Of a stretch of DNA of 64,000 nucleotides, positions 43,371 to 51,292 are shown in pieces (position 1 is the first letter of the stretch; every line of letters starts with the position of its first letter). Below the pieces are notes generated by a model that ran no database searches, was not told where the DNA came from, and was given only the letters and a program-made list of their open reading frames with translations. A program made the translations under genes and the position numbers. The stretch comes from Rhizobium terrae (GTDB lineage: Bacteria; Pseudomonadota; Alphaproteobacteria; Rhizobiales; Rhizobiaceae): positions 62,001-126,000 of the forward strand of contig NZ_QJKM01000008.1 in the NCBI RefSeq assembly GCF_003425685.1, given 5' to 3'.

Positions 43371-44606
43371 ATGGCCGATAGCGTTACCGATCGTTTTCTC
43401 CGTTATGTCGTCATCGATACCCAGTCGGATGCCAAGTCGCCGACCCAGCCTTCCACCATGAAGCAGAGGATCCTCGGGGAACTGCTTGCCGCCGAACTCC
43501 AGGCGATCGGGGTCACCGACGCGCATCTCGACGAACACGGCTACGTCTACGGGACGATCCCCGCGACGACCTCCAAGAACAACGTGCCGGTCATCTGCTT
43601 CACCGCCCATATGGATACGGCGCCCGATTTTTCCGGCACCAACGTCAAGCCGCAGATCGTCAGGAACTATCAGGGCGGCGACATCCAGCTCTTGGGTGAC
43701 AGGACCCAGGTGATCAGGGTGGCCGAACATCCGGTGCTGAAGGACTTGATCGGTCACGACATCGTCACCACCGACGGCACGACGCTGCTCGGCGCCGACG
43801 ACAAGGCGGGCATTGCCGAAATCATGACGGCGGCCGAATTCCTGATCAACAACCCGGACATCAGACACGGCGCGATCCGCATTCTCTTCACCACCGACGA
43901 AGAGATCGGCCGCGGCGTCGACAAGGTCGATTTCAAGAAGCTCGGTGCCGATTTCGCCTATACGCTGGATGGCGAGACCGCCGGCACGATCGAGGACGAG
44001 ACCTTTTCCGCCGATGCGGTGGAGATCGCCATCAAGGGCGTCGCCATCCATCCGGGTTTTGCCTACGGCAAGATGGAAAATGCCATCCGGATCGCCGGCG
44101 CCATCATCGACCGGCTGCCGAAGGACCAGGCGCCGGAAACCACCAGGGGCCGCGACGGCTTCATCCATCCGACCGGTGTGTCAGGCGTAATGGAAAAGGC
44201 AAACCTCTCCTTCATCATCCGCGATTTTACCGAGGAAGGCTTGAAAACGAAGGAGGCGCTGCTCGAAGAAATCACGAAGGATGTTCTCTCCTCCTATCCC
44301 GGTTCCAGCTATACGTTCACGATCAAGGAACAGTACCGCAACATGAAGGTGGTGCTGGACAGGCATCCGGAGATCGTCGAATACGCCGTCGAGGCGATCC
44401 GCCGGGCCGGCATGGAACCGGTGCGCGGCAGCATACGCGGCGGCACGGACGGCTCGCGCCTTTCCTTCATGGGCCTGCCATGCCCCAATCTCTTCGCAGG
44501 CGGCCACGCCTTCCACTCGCCGCTTGAATTCGTCTCGAGCCAGGACATGGAAAAAGCGGTCAAGACCGTGATCGAACTCGCCAGGCTCTGGGAAGAGCGG
44601 GCATAG
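43371..44606 (+). CDS. pepT: tripeptide aminopeptidase PepT
   Basis: A 411-residue M20B zinc peptidase that removes the N-terminal residue of tripeptides. Metal-site motifs: CFTAHMDTAPDFSG, GADDKAGIAEIMTAAEFLIN, FTTDEEIGRGVDKVDFKKLG and the C-terminal RGGTDGSRLSFMGLPCPNLF with GGHAFHSPLEFVS. Length is as usual. The frame is open from 42918 but the protein starts MADSVTDRFLRYVVIDTQSD at 43371. The divergent gap to the MFS gene (253 bases) holds their promoters and no gene. Confidence 0.95.
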   Translation: MADSVTDRFLRYVVIDTQSDAKSPTQPSTMKQRILGELLAAELQAIGVTDAHLDEHGYVYGTIPATTSKNNVPVICFTAHMDTAPDFSGTNVKPQIVRNYQGGDIQLLGDRTQVIRVAEHPVLKDLIGHDIVTTDGTTLLGADDKAGIAEIMTAAEFLINNPDIRHGAIRILFTTDEEIGRGVDKVDFKKLGADFAYTLDGETAGTIEDETFSADAVEIAIKGVAIHPGFAYGKMENAIRIAGAIIDRLPKDQAPETTRGRDGFIHPTGVSGVMEKANLSFIIRDFTEEGLKTKEALLEEITKDVLSSYPGSSYTFTIKEQYRNMKVVLDRHPEIVEYAVEAIRRAGMEPVRGSIRGGTDGSRLSFMGLPCPNLFAGGHAFHSPLEFVSSQDMEKAVKTVIELARLWEERA

Positions 44607-44705
44607 GTCCCGGATCGTCTCCATCGCATCGTTCCCGCCTAGCGGCCGGGTGTTCGATGCACCCAAAAAAGGTTGGTGCAGAGCCGGTACAACAGTCGGC
44701 AAGAT

Positions 44706-44801
44706 ATGCTTAGAGGCTATCGAGGCATTTCCTGTGGCCTCGCGTCGACCAACAAGAGAACCCTCGCACTACCCCGCGAGGGTTCTTTTGGGCGGTCTTG
44801 A
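44706..44801 (+). CDS. putative leader peptide of the ABC-F gene
   Basis: A 31-codon open frame, MLRGYRGISCGLASTNKRTL and ending ALPREGSFGRS, whose last third runs through the two arms of the terminator hairpin at 44757-44790. A ribosome stalled on the early codons would leave the stem free or masked, the layout of ribosome-mediated attenuation. ABC-F antibiotic-resistance genes are often controlled this way. The RBS is weak and the peptide is not matched to a known family, so this is a hypothesis. Confidence 0.45.
   Translation: MLRGYRGISCGLASTNKRTLALPREGSFGRS
44757..44790 (+). terminator. terminator/attenuator hairpin before the ABC-F gene
   Basis: AGAACCCTCGC (44757-44767) and GCGAGGGTTCT (44776-44786) are perfect 11-bp arms with an 8-base loop, followed by TTTTG. 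It lies 150 bases after pepT and 126 bases before the ABC-F start. It can end pepT transcription or act as an attenuator for the ABC-F gene. Bases 44607-44705 and 44802-44915 show no other gene. Confidence 0.8.
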
Positions 44802-44915
44802 ACAGGCCGTATTTCCCGCATAGATATCCACCATCCGCAGCACCAACAGGACGGTTGAAAATGGATTCCACCCAGATCGCAGCGCCCCTTCGCCTTGCAA
44901 TCCGGGAATCTGTCC

Positions 44916-46505
44916 ATGCCTTCCATTACGCTTGCCAATCTTTCGTGGTCCACGCCTGACGGCCGGCCGCTTTTCTCCGATCTCAATCTCGGCTTTGGTC
45001 CGGAACGTGCCGGGCTCGTCGGCCGCAACGGCGTCGGCAAGACGACGCTGCTCAAGCTGATTACCGGCGAACTCTCGCCGGTTTCCGGCACGATTTCCGT
45101 CTCCGGCACGCTCGGCGTGCTGCGGCAGAGCGTGCAGGTCGGGCCGAAGGAGACGATCGCCGATCTCTTCGGCGTCCGCGGCGCGTTTGCCCTTCTTGCC
45201 CGCGCCGAACGGGGCGAGGCGACGGCTGACGAACTTGCCGATGCCGACTGGATGCTGGAAGCGCGCATGGCCGAGGCCCTGGCGCGCGCAGGCCTTGAGG
45301 CCACGGCCGAAACGCCGCTCGCGACATTATCCGGTGGCCAGCGCACGCGCGCCGGGCTGGCGGCGCTGATCTTTCGCGAGCCGGATTTCCTGATTCTCGA
45401 CGAACCGACCAACAATCTCGACCGCGAGGGCAGGCGGGCGGTGATCGGGCTTCTCGCCGGCTGGAGGGGAGGGGCGATCGTCGTCAGCCATGATCGCGAA
45501 CTGCTCGACACGGTCGATGCGATCATCGAGATGACGACGCTCGGCGCCACCCGGTATGGCGGTAACTGGAGCCATTACCGGGAGTGCCGAGCGCTGGAAC
45601 TGGCTGCGGCCGAGCACGATCTGGCCGATGCCGAAAAGCGGGTTGCAGATGTGAACCGCACCGCGCAGGAAACCGCCGAACGCAAGGCTCGCCGTGACGG
45701 CGTCGGCAAACGGAAAGCGGCACGGGGCGACATGCCGCGTATCGTTGCCGGCGGGCTGAAACGCCAGGCGGAGAATACCAGCGGCGGGAACGCCCGGCTG
45801 GCCGAGCGGCTCCGGACCCGGGCGCTGGAAGACGTCTCAGCCGCCCGTGAAAAGGTCGAGATCCTGCAGCCGCTGACCGTCACGCTGCCGCCGACCGGCC
45901 TGCCGGCGGGCCGGACCGTGCTTCGGCTCGAGAACGTCACGGCCGGTTACGATCCGGAAAAACCGGTGCTGCGCAACCTGTCCTTCGAGATCACCGGTCC
46001 GGAACGGATTGCCGTCACCGGCCCGAACGGATCGGGCAAGACGACGCTTCTGTCGCTGATATCCGGCGCGCTCCTGCCCTTCTCGGGCACGGTGCGCGTG
46101 CCGGTGAAGACCGCTATGCTGGATCAGCGGGTCGGCATTCTCGATCCGGCGCTTTCGATCCGCGACAATTTCAAAAGGCTCAATCCGCAGACGGATGAAA
46201 ACGCCTGCCGCGCGGCGCTGGCGCGTTTCATGTTCCGGGCCGACGCGGCGCTGCAGGTGAGCGGCACGCTTTCCGGCGGCCAGATGCTGCGCGCGGGCCT
46301 TGCCTGCGTGCTCGGCGGTCAGGAGCCGCCGTCGCTGCTGATCCTCGACGAGCCCACCAACCATCTCGACATCGATTCCCTCGCCGCGGTGGAGGCCGGC
46401 CTGCGGGCCTATGACGGGGCGCTCCTCGTCGTCAGCCACGACGAGGTATTCCTGGACGAGATCGGTGCGAGCCGCAGGCTGGAATTCGGCGTCACGCCTT
46501 CGTGA
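44916..46505 (+). CDS. ABC-F family ATPase
   Basis: A 529-residue soluble protein with two ATP-binding cassettes and no membrane part. Cassette 1: GRNGVGKTT, LSGGQRTRAGLAALIFREPD, FLILDEPTNNLD. Cassette 2: GPNGSGKTT, LSGGQMLRAGLACVLGGQEP, LLILDEPTNHLD. The interdomain linker (~215-310) is basic and charged (ERKARRDGVGKRKAARGDMP), as in ribosome-binding ABC-F proteins. It is shorter than Uup or EttA and may be a ribosome-protection factor. Start at 44916 gives MPSITLANLSWSTPDGRPLF; 44895 is an alternative. The leader hairpin and short ORF upstream support antibiotic-responsive control. Confidence 0.9.
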   Translation: MPSITLANLSWSTPDGRPLFSDLNLGFGPERAGLVGRNGVGKTTLLKLITGELSPVSGTISVSGTLGVLRQSVQVGPKETIADLFGVRGAFALLARAERGEATADELADADWMLEARMAEALARAGLEATAETPLATLSGGQRTRAGLAALIFREPDFLILDEPTNNLDREGRRAVIGLLAGWRGGAIVVSHDRELLDTVDAIIEMTTLGATRYGGNWSHYRECRALELAAAEHDLADAEKRVADVNRTAQETAERKARRDGVGKRKAARGDMPRIVAGGLKRQAENTSGGNARLAERLRTRALEDVSAAREKVEILQPLTVTLPPTGLPAGRTVLRLENVTAGYDPEKPVLRNLSFEITGPERIAVTGPNGSGKTTLLSLISGALLPFSGTVRVPVKTAMLDQRVGILDPALSIRDNFKRLNPQTDENACRAALARFMFRADAALQVSGTLSGGQMLRAGLACVLGGQEPPSLLILDEPTNHLDIDSLAAVEAGLRAYDGALLVVSHDEVFLDEIGASRRLEFGVTPS

Positions 46506-47037
46506 GCGCGTCCGTCGTCACCAGATTGACGCCGGCTTCGGCGAACTGGGCATTGTAGCGGTTGATGATCGAGGCGGCGGCTTCGTCGGGAAGATCGACG
46601 GTGCTGTGGGCATCGGAAACAACGGTGACCTTCAGTCCGTTGGCAATGGCGCCCTGCACCGTGCCGGCGACGCAGAAATTCGTCTGGGCGCCGAGTATGA
46701 CCACCTCGGGCGTGTCGAGATCCGCCAGCCAGGCGCCGAGCTTCGGGTTGCTGAAGGAATCGCGCACCGACTTGGAAAAGGTCGGTTCGTGCTCTGCCTG
46801 GCCGAGGGCCGGCCAGACGGGCCAGCCCGGTTCGCCGGGTGCCAGCGGATCGCCCTCCGGACCGTCATGGCGGATGAAGGCGACCTTGCGGCCTTCGCGT
46901 CTCGCCCAGTCGATCACCTGTCGGGCACGTTCGACAAGCCTGTCGGCATCATGAAGCGGCGGTTCGGCGACCCCGTCGAACATGCCGGTCTGCAGATCAA
47001 TGACGATGACGGGGGCGGCGTCTGCCGGCTTTTGCAT
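46492..47037 (-). CDS. isochorismatase-family cysteine hydrolase
   Basis: A 181-residue nicotinamidase/isochorismatase-fold hydrolase. The catalytic Asp is in VIVIDLQTGMFDG, and the nucleophile Cys in ILGAQTNFCVAGTVQGAIAN with the cis-peptide before it. Such enzymes hydrolyse amides or vinyl ethers, often of unknown type. The ATG at 47037 (MQKPADAAPV) follows GGAGACC. The 3' end overlaps the convergent ABC-F gene by 14 bases. Confidence 0.88.
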   Translation of the reverse strand: MQKPADAAPVIVIDLQTGMFDGVAEPPLHDADRLVERARQVIDWARREGRKVAFIRHDGPEGDPLAPGEPGWPVWPALGQAEHEPTFSKSVRDSFSNPKLGAWLADLDTPEVVILGAQTNFCVAGTVQGAIANGLKVTVVSDAHSTVDLPDEAAASIINRYNAQFAEAGVNLVTTDALTKA

Positions 47038-47116
47038 GGCGGTCTCCTGAGCACGGGCTTTAGACCCTCTTATGCGCGGATATGCCGTGCCGTTCAACCG
47101 GCAGAATCAGGGAGGA

Positions 47117-47389
47117 TCAACGGCAGACCCGGGTGGTCCTCACGACGAGATCACCGTTGCGATAGGTGCGGACCTTCTTGGTCATGCAGCCGTGGCGCGG
47201 ACGATCCCAGTTCCGGACATAACGCGGAGGGCGATGATCGCGATAATAACGCGGGCGATCGTAATCGCGATAATAGCGCGGACCGTCGCCGGTGGTGATG
47301 GTGACGCTGGCGCCCTGGGCTTGTGAGGGCCCTGCAAAAGCAAGCAGGGACGAAAAGGCGAATGCCGTTGCGATAATCAGTTTCTTCAT
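47117..47389 (-). CDS. small secreted Arg/Tyr-rich protein
   Basis: A 90-residue exported protein with signal peptide MKKLIIATAFAFSSLLAFAG (cleavage after SQA). The mature part has tandem PRYYRDYDR/PRYYRDHRP/PRYVRNWDR repeats, then GCMTKKVRTYRNGDLVVRTT with two Cys. It is basic and resembles small periplasmic stress proteins of rhizobia; no enzymatic motif. A perfect GGAAC-N16-CGTT promoter lies 32 bases upstream, suggesting general stress control. Confidence 0.75.
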   Translation of the reverse strand: MKKLIIATAFAFSSLLAFAGPSQAQGASVTITTGDGPRYYRDYDRPRYYRDHRPPRYVRNWDRPRHGCMTKKVRTYRNGDLVVRTTRVCR

Positions 47390-47420
47390 GGGTGTAACCT
47401 CGTGTTTTGTATGAGGTTTG

Positions 47421-47445
47421 AACGCCTTGAAAGGTTGGGGGTTCC
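47421..47445 (-). promoter_or_regulatory. EcfG/RpoE2-like general stress promoter
   Basis: On the minus strand GGAAC (complement of 47441-47445), 16 bases and CGTT (complement of 47421-47424) match the consensus exactly, giving a leader of about 25 bases to the ATG at 47389. Confidence 0.75.
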
Positions 47446-47574
47446 GGGAAAACGGCCGGCTGGGACCAAAGTCCTGCGCCTGCCGGACCTTGGTTTTATA
47501 TACGCCGGTCGCCGGAATGGACCAAGGTCCGGCTTTGGCGAGCGTCTCCGCAACCAAGGCAGCAGAAGACAATC

Positions 47575-48363
47575 CTATCGAAGCAGGCCCTGGCCGCCGT
47601 CCACAAAGATGGGCGTGCCGGTGATATGCCGCGAGCGATCCGAAGCAAGGAACAGAATGACGTCGGCGACATCCTCGCTTGTCCCCGCCTTGCCGCCGGT
47701 GATCGGAATGTCGCCCTCCGGGAATTTCACCGGCACGGCCGTCTCGCGCTTGCCGCGCACGGTGGTGTTGTCGTTGATGCTGGTGTCGATCGCGCCGGGG
47801 CAGACGGCATTGACCCGGATCCCGTGTCTGCCGAGTTCCAGCGCCAGCTGCTGGACGATCGCCACCTGGGCCGCCTTGGTGGCCACATAAGCGGTGGCGC
47901 CCGGCGTCGTGAAGGTACGATTGCCGTTGATGGAGGAAACGACCACGATCGAGCCGCCGTTTTTCTTGAGATGCGGCACGGCGGCATGGAAGGTGAGATA
48001 GGTACCGCGTAGGTTGACGGCGATCGTCCTGTCGAATTCGTCCGGCTTCAGATCGTCGATCGGTGCCCAGACGCCGTTGATGCCGGCATTCGCGACGACG
48101 ACATCGAGCCGCCCGAATTCTCCCGCCAGCCGGTCGACTGCGTTCTGCATCTGGGTGGCGTTGGAAACATCCGCTTCCAGCACCAGCGCCTTGCCGCCTG
48201 CGTTCTCGATCTCCCTGGCCGTCTTGTCGACCTCGCTCCGGGTGTGGCCGAGCACGCCCACCCGCACCCCTTCGGCCGCCAGCTTCAAGGCGGCCGCCTT
48301 GCCGATGCCCGAACCTGCGCCGGTGACCAGCGCCACCTGAGATTTGAATTCCCGAGATTCCAT
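47575..48363 (-). CDS. short-chain dehydrogenase/reductase
   Basis: A 262-residue classical SDR. The cofactor motif TGAGSGIGKAAALKLAAEGV, the VVANAGING motif, catalytic Ser/Tyr/Lys (VVSSINGNRTF; AYVATKAAQ) and the C-terminal GTPIFVDGGQGLL are all in place. Loop HTRSE after the second strand suggests NADP(H), but this is weak. Substrate unknown; a single gene. Confidence 0.88.
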   Translation of the reverse strand: MESREFKSQVALVTGAGSGIGKAAALKLAAEGVRVGVLGHTRSEVDKTAREIENAGGKALVLEADVSNATQMQNAVDRLAGEFGRLDVVVANAGINGVWAPIDDLKPDEFDRTIAVNLRGTYLTFHAAVPHLKKNGGSIVVVSSINGNRTFTTPGATAYVATKAAQVAIVQQLALELGRHGIRVNAVCPGAIDTSINDNTTVRGKRETAVPVKFPEGDIPITGGKAGTSEDVADVILFLASDRSRHITGTPIFVDGGQGLLR

Positions 48364-48437
48364 GAGCCCATCCTGCGTTCGAAGAGTATCGCGACCCGCG
48401 GAAACGAACGGAGGACCTGGGCTCGAGGTTCCGGAGC

Positions 48438-48857
48438 CTAAGAGGGATATTCCTCGTCGAGGATACGCAGACCCTCGGCGAATTTCGAGCCGTCGCCGCC
48501 CATCTGGCGCATCTGCGCAAGATTGTCGGTAAGATCGGCACGTTTGACCGGCCGGGCGAGCGGATTTCGGATCGAGCGGCGGACGAACGTGAAATATTCC
48601 TCGCCGTCGCGCTTGCTCATGGCATCGACGGCATCGACGACCGCTTGCGAAAATCCTTCCTCGCGCAGGCGTTTAAAGGTCCAGCCGGGACCTTTTTCGA
48701 CGACGTCATGCAGCCAGGCGACCAGCTTTTCATCCTCACCCGGCATGCCTTCTGCGACCCGGCGCACATGGTCGATGAACGGCCCGCCGGTCTTCGACGA
48801 CTGACCTTTGTGAGCCTCGGTGGCGATGGCGATCGCTTTTTCGAGCAGGTCCGGCAT
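48438..48857 (-). CDS. HD-domain phosphohydrolase, small SpoT-like
   Basis: A 139-residue stand-alone HD protein. The HD motif lies in GEDEKLVAWLHDVVEKGPGW, with an upstream His in GGPFIDHVRRVAEG and a C-terminal Asp in VKRADLTDNLAQMR, the pattern of the (p)ppGpp hydrolase domain of RelA/SpoT and small MESH1-like hydrolases. No synthetase domain. Could hydrolyse (p)ppGpp or other nucleotides; not proven. Confidence 0.82.
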   Translation of the reverse strand: MPDLLEKAIAIATEAHKGQSSKTGGPFIDHVRRVAEGMPGEDEKLVAWLHDVVEKGPGWTFKRLREEGFSQAVVDAVDAMSKRDGEEYFTFVRRSIRNPLARPVKRADLTDNLAQMRQMGGDGSKFAEGLRILDEEYPS

Positions 48858-48930
48858 TGCTTTGGTCTCCGTCGCTTCGGCGGCACTCTATAGAGATCGC
48901 GGGTGACGGCAATGGGTCACTTTCATCCTC

Positions 48931-49311
48931 TCACTGCGGGCGATCCTCGTCGAACTGAGAAACATCAAGCGGCGGAAGCCAGTTTTCGCGGCGCTTTACC
49001 CATAGCTCGTAGGTGGGTTCGAGATCGGTCGGCGCCATGTCGAGCGAGCCCACCCGGATCTCCATTTCCATGCCGTCGCTGCTTTCGTTAAAGACGCGCG
49101 AACCGCATTCGGGACAGAAGCCGCGGCCTTGGAAATATTTGACTTCGCCGCTGCTTTCGAAGGCGTGGGCCGGCCAGATGCCGAAGGTCGCGAAGACCGA
49201 GCCGCTCTCCTTGCGGCAATCGGCGCAATGGCAGAGCCCGAGCCTGATCGGCGCATCCTTTACCGAATATCGCACCTTGCCGCACAGGCAGCTGCCGGAC
49301 CGGATGATCAT
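48931..49311 (-). CDS. GFA-family (glutathione-dependent formaldehyde-activating-like) protein
   Basis: A 126-residue CENP-V/GFA-fold zinc protein: CLCGKVRYSV, LCHCADCRKESGSVF and GFCPECGSRVF give the two zinc sites. Family members were linked to glutathione-formaldehyde adduct formation, but many have no known role. The ATG at 49311 has AAGGAG 6 bases upstream and is preferred over 49344. Confidence 0.88.
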   Translation of the reverse strand: MIIRSGSCLCGKVRYSVKDAPIRLGLCHCADCRKESGSVFATFGIWPAHAFESSGEVKYFQGRGFCPECGSRVFNESSDGMEMEIRVGSLDMAPTDLEPTYELWVKRRENWLPPLDVSQFDEDRPQ

Positions 49312-49452
49312 GATCGCTCCTTTTCTCTCTTCTTGTTCAGTCAAGTTAGGGCAGGGGGAGGTCGGGGGGAAGATCGATGGTCCTCTTGCGCGGGATCATC
49401 CGCGTCGACGGTGCCGACCGCAATCCGGCCATCGGGGTACACCTCACGAAAA

Positions 49453-49473
49453 AAGGCCGGCATTACCGGCCTT
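49453..49473 (-). terminator. rho-independent terminator
   Basis: AAGGCCGG (49453-49460), a 5-base loop and CCGGCCTT (49466-49473) are flanked by A and T runs on both sides. On the minus strand it follows the small secreted protein gene ending at 49494; it could work in either direction. Confidence 0.85.
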
Positions 49474-49493
49474 TTTCCTGAAGTTCAAAAAAA

Positions 49494-49793
49494 TCAGCAG
49501 TCCGAGGACTGACCGTTGGTATTGGAGCCGGATGTGCCGGGCGTGACGTTGGTGGTGGCGGTCTTGTCCGGCATGTTGGACGTCTTGTCCGTCTGCTGGT
49601 TCGGCGCGCAATTGGTGCGGATGCTGTTGGTGGTCGTGTCGTCCGTCGCCTGCGGACCACGCATCGGGCCGGGATTGACCTTGTTGGTCGGGTCGCCGGA
49701 GTCGCTTTGCGTCGAGGGCGAGCTTGCCGTCTGGGCAATGGCGCCGGTTGCGAGACCGAGCGAGATGAGGGATACAGAGATGATCTTGAACAT
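49494..49793 (-). CDS. small secreted Thr/Asn/Ser-rich protein
   Basis: A 99-residue exported protein: signal peptide MFKIISVSLISLGLATGAIA, then a disordered Thr/Ser/Asn/Gln-rich chain (SSPSTQSDSGDPTNKVNPGP; TSNMPDKTATTNVTPGTSGS) with a central RTNCAPN Cys and a terminal SSDC Cys. No known domain. GGAGGAAA lies before the ATG at 49793, and a perfect EcfG-type promoter is 47 bases upstream, so it is probably a general-stress envelope protein. Confidence 0.72.
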   Translation of the reverse strand: MFKIISVSLISLGLATGAIAQTASSPSTQSDSGDPTNKVNPGPMRGPQATDDTTTNSIRTNCAPNQQTDKTSNMPDKTATTNVTPGTSGSNTNGQSSDC

Positions 49794-49839
49794 TGGATTT
49801 CCTCCGTTGGCCAATATGCGGCGTGGGTTACATAGGCCT

Positions 49840-49864
49840 AACGACGGAAATGGATTCCCGTTCC
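49840..49864 (-). promoter_or_regulatory. EcfG/RpoE2-like general stress promoter
   Basis: On the minus strand GGAAC (complement of 49860-49864), 16 bases and CGTT (complement of 49840-49843) match the consensus exactly, 47 bases before the start at 49793. Confidence 0.75.
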
Positions 49865-49915
49865 AATTGAAATGGACGTTGCATTTTCAGAAGAAACGGA
49901 TGGATTTTCCATATC

Positions 49916-51292
49916 CTATTCCACCTGACCGAGTTTGCCGGGGTTCATGATGCCCTTGGGATCGAGCGCCGCCTTGATGGCGTTCATCATGTCGACGGCG
50001 TCGCCGTGTTCCCGGCGGAGATATTTCAGCTTGGAAATGCCGATGCCGTGCTCGCCCGAGAACGTGCCGCCCATGTCGATGGCGCGCTGGTAGAGCCGTT
50101 CGGCAAGCCGCTCGGCCTCCGCCAGTTCTTCCGGGAATTCCGGCTTGATCAGATAGCCCACATGGAAATTGCCGTCGCCCACATGGCCGATGATCTTGCC
50201 CATCAGGAAGGAATTGTCGATGTCCTCGCGGGCGGCCATCACCGCATCGGCCAGCCTGGAGATCGGCACGCAGACGTCGGTCGTGAAGGCCTTGCAGCCG
50301 GGGCGCAGCGTCTGGTTGGCGAACAGCGTCTCATGGCGTGCCTTCCACAGCCGTTCGCGATCCTCGGTGCGGGTCGACCACTCGAAATCGGAACCGCCGA
50401 ATTCGTCGGCGATCTCGCGCACCGTGTTCGACTGCTCCTCCACCCAGCGTGGGCTGCCGTGGAATTCGAGGAACAGGGTAGGGGCGAGCTTCAGGGTGAG
50501 GCCGGCATGACGGTTGGCCGCTTCGACGGCCACTTCGTCCAGGAATTCGATGCGGGCGACCGGGATGCCGCTCTGGATCGTCGCGACGACGGCCTCGACC
50601 GCGCCGCGCATGGTCGCGAAGGTGCAGACGGCGGACGCGATGGTTTCCGGGATCGGATGCAGCCGGACGGTGACCTCGGTGATGACGCCGAGCGTGCCTT
50701 CCGCGCCGACATAGAGCTTCGTCAGGTCGTAGCCCGTCGACGATTTCTTGGTTCGCCGGCCGGTGGTGATGATCTTGCCCTGCGGCGTGACGACGCGCAG
50801 CGCCAGCACGTTTTCGCGCATCGTGCCGTAGCGCACGGCGGTGGTGCCGGAAGCCCGCGTTGAGGCCATGCCGCCGAGCGAGGCGTCGGCGCCGGGATCG
50901 ATCGGGAAGAACAGGCCCGTATCGCGGATATGGGCGTTCAACTGCTTGCGGGTGACGCCCGCCTGCACCTGCGCGTCGAAATCCTCATGGTTCACCGCGA
51001 CGATCTGGTTCATGCGGGTGAGATCGAGCGAGATGCCGCCCTTCAGCGGGATCGTGTGGCCTTCCATCGACGAGCCGGCGGCGAACGGCGTGACCGGAAT
51101 GCCGGCCTCGAAACAGGCCGAGACGACGCGCGCCACCTCGTCCTCGTTGTCGGCGTAAACGACCGCGTCCGGCAGACGCGTCGGCTGGCGGGACATGTCG
51201 TGGCCGTGATGGTCGCGCACGGCTTCCGCAATCGAAAGCCGGTCGCCGAAATGGAGTTTCAGCGCGTCGAGAGTGGTTTGCAGACCGCTCAT
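49916..51292 (-). CDS. FAD-linked 2-hydroxyacid dehydrogenase (GlcD/D-lactate dehydrogenase family)
   Basis: A 458-residue flavoenzyme. The FAD-binding PCMH part (~35-215) has PDAVVYADNEDEVARVVSAC, PVTPFAAGSSMEGHTIPLKG and GYDLTKLYVGAEGTLGVITE; the C-terminal FAD-oxidase domain contains IIGHVGDGNFHVGYLIKPEF and GGTFSGEHGIGISKLKYLRR. The family oxidises D-lactate, glycolate or other D-2-hydroxyacids to 2-oxoacids, passing electrons to the respiratory chain. Last gene of the catabolic operon, overlapping the TPP enzyme gene by 4 bases, which suggests that its 2-oxoacid product is the substrate of that enzyme. Confidence 0.9.
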   Translation of the reverse strand: MSGLQTTLDALKLHFGDRLSIAEAVRDHHGHDMSRQPTRLPDAVVYADNEDEVARVVSACFEAGIPVTPFAAGSSMEGHTIPLKGGISLDLTRMNQIVAVNHEDFDAQVQAGVTRKQLNAHIRDTGLFFPIDPGADASLGGMASTRASGTTAVRYGTMRENVLALRVVTPQGKIITTGRRTKKSSTGYDLTKLYVGAEGTLGVITEVTVRLHPIPETIASAVCTFATMRGAVEAVVATIQSGIPVARIEFLDEVAVEAANRHAGLTLKLAPTLFLEFHGSPRWVEEQSNTVREIADEFGGSDFEWSTRTEDRERLWKARHETLFANQTLRPGCKAFTTDVCVPISRLADAVMAAREDIDNSFLMGKIIGHVGDGNFHVGYLIKPEFPEELAEAERLAERLYQRAIDMGGTFSGEHGIGISKLKYLRREHGDAVDMMNAIKAALDPKGIMNPGKLGQVE

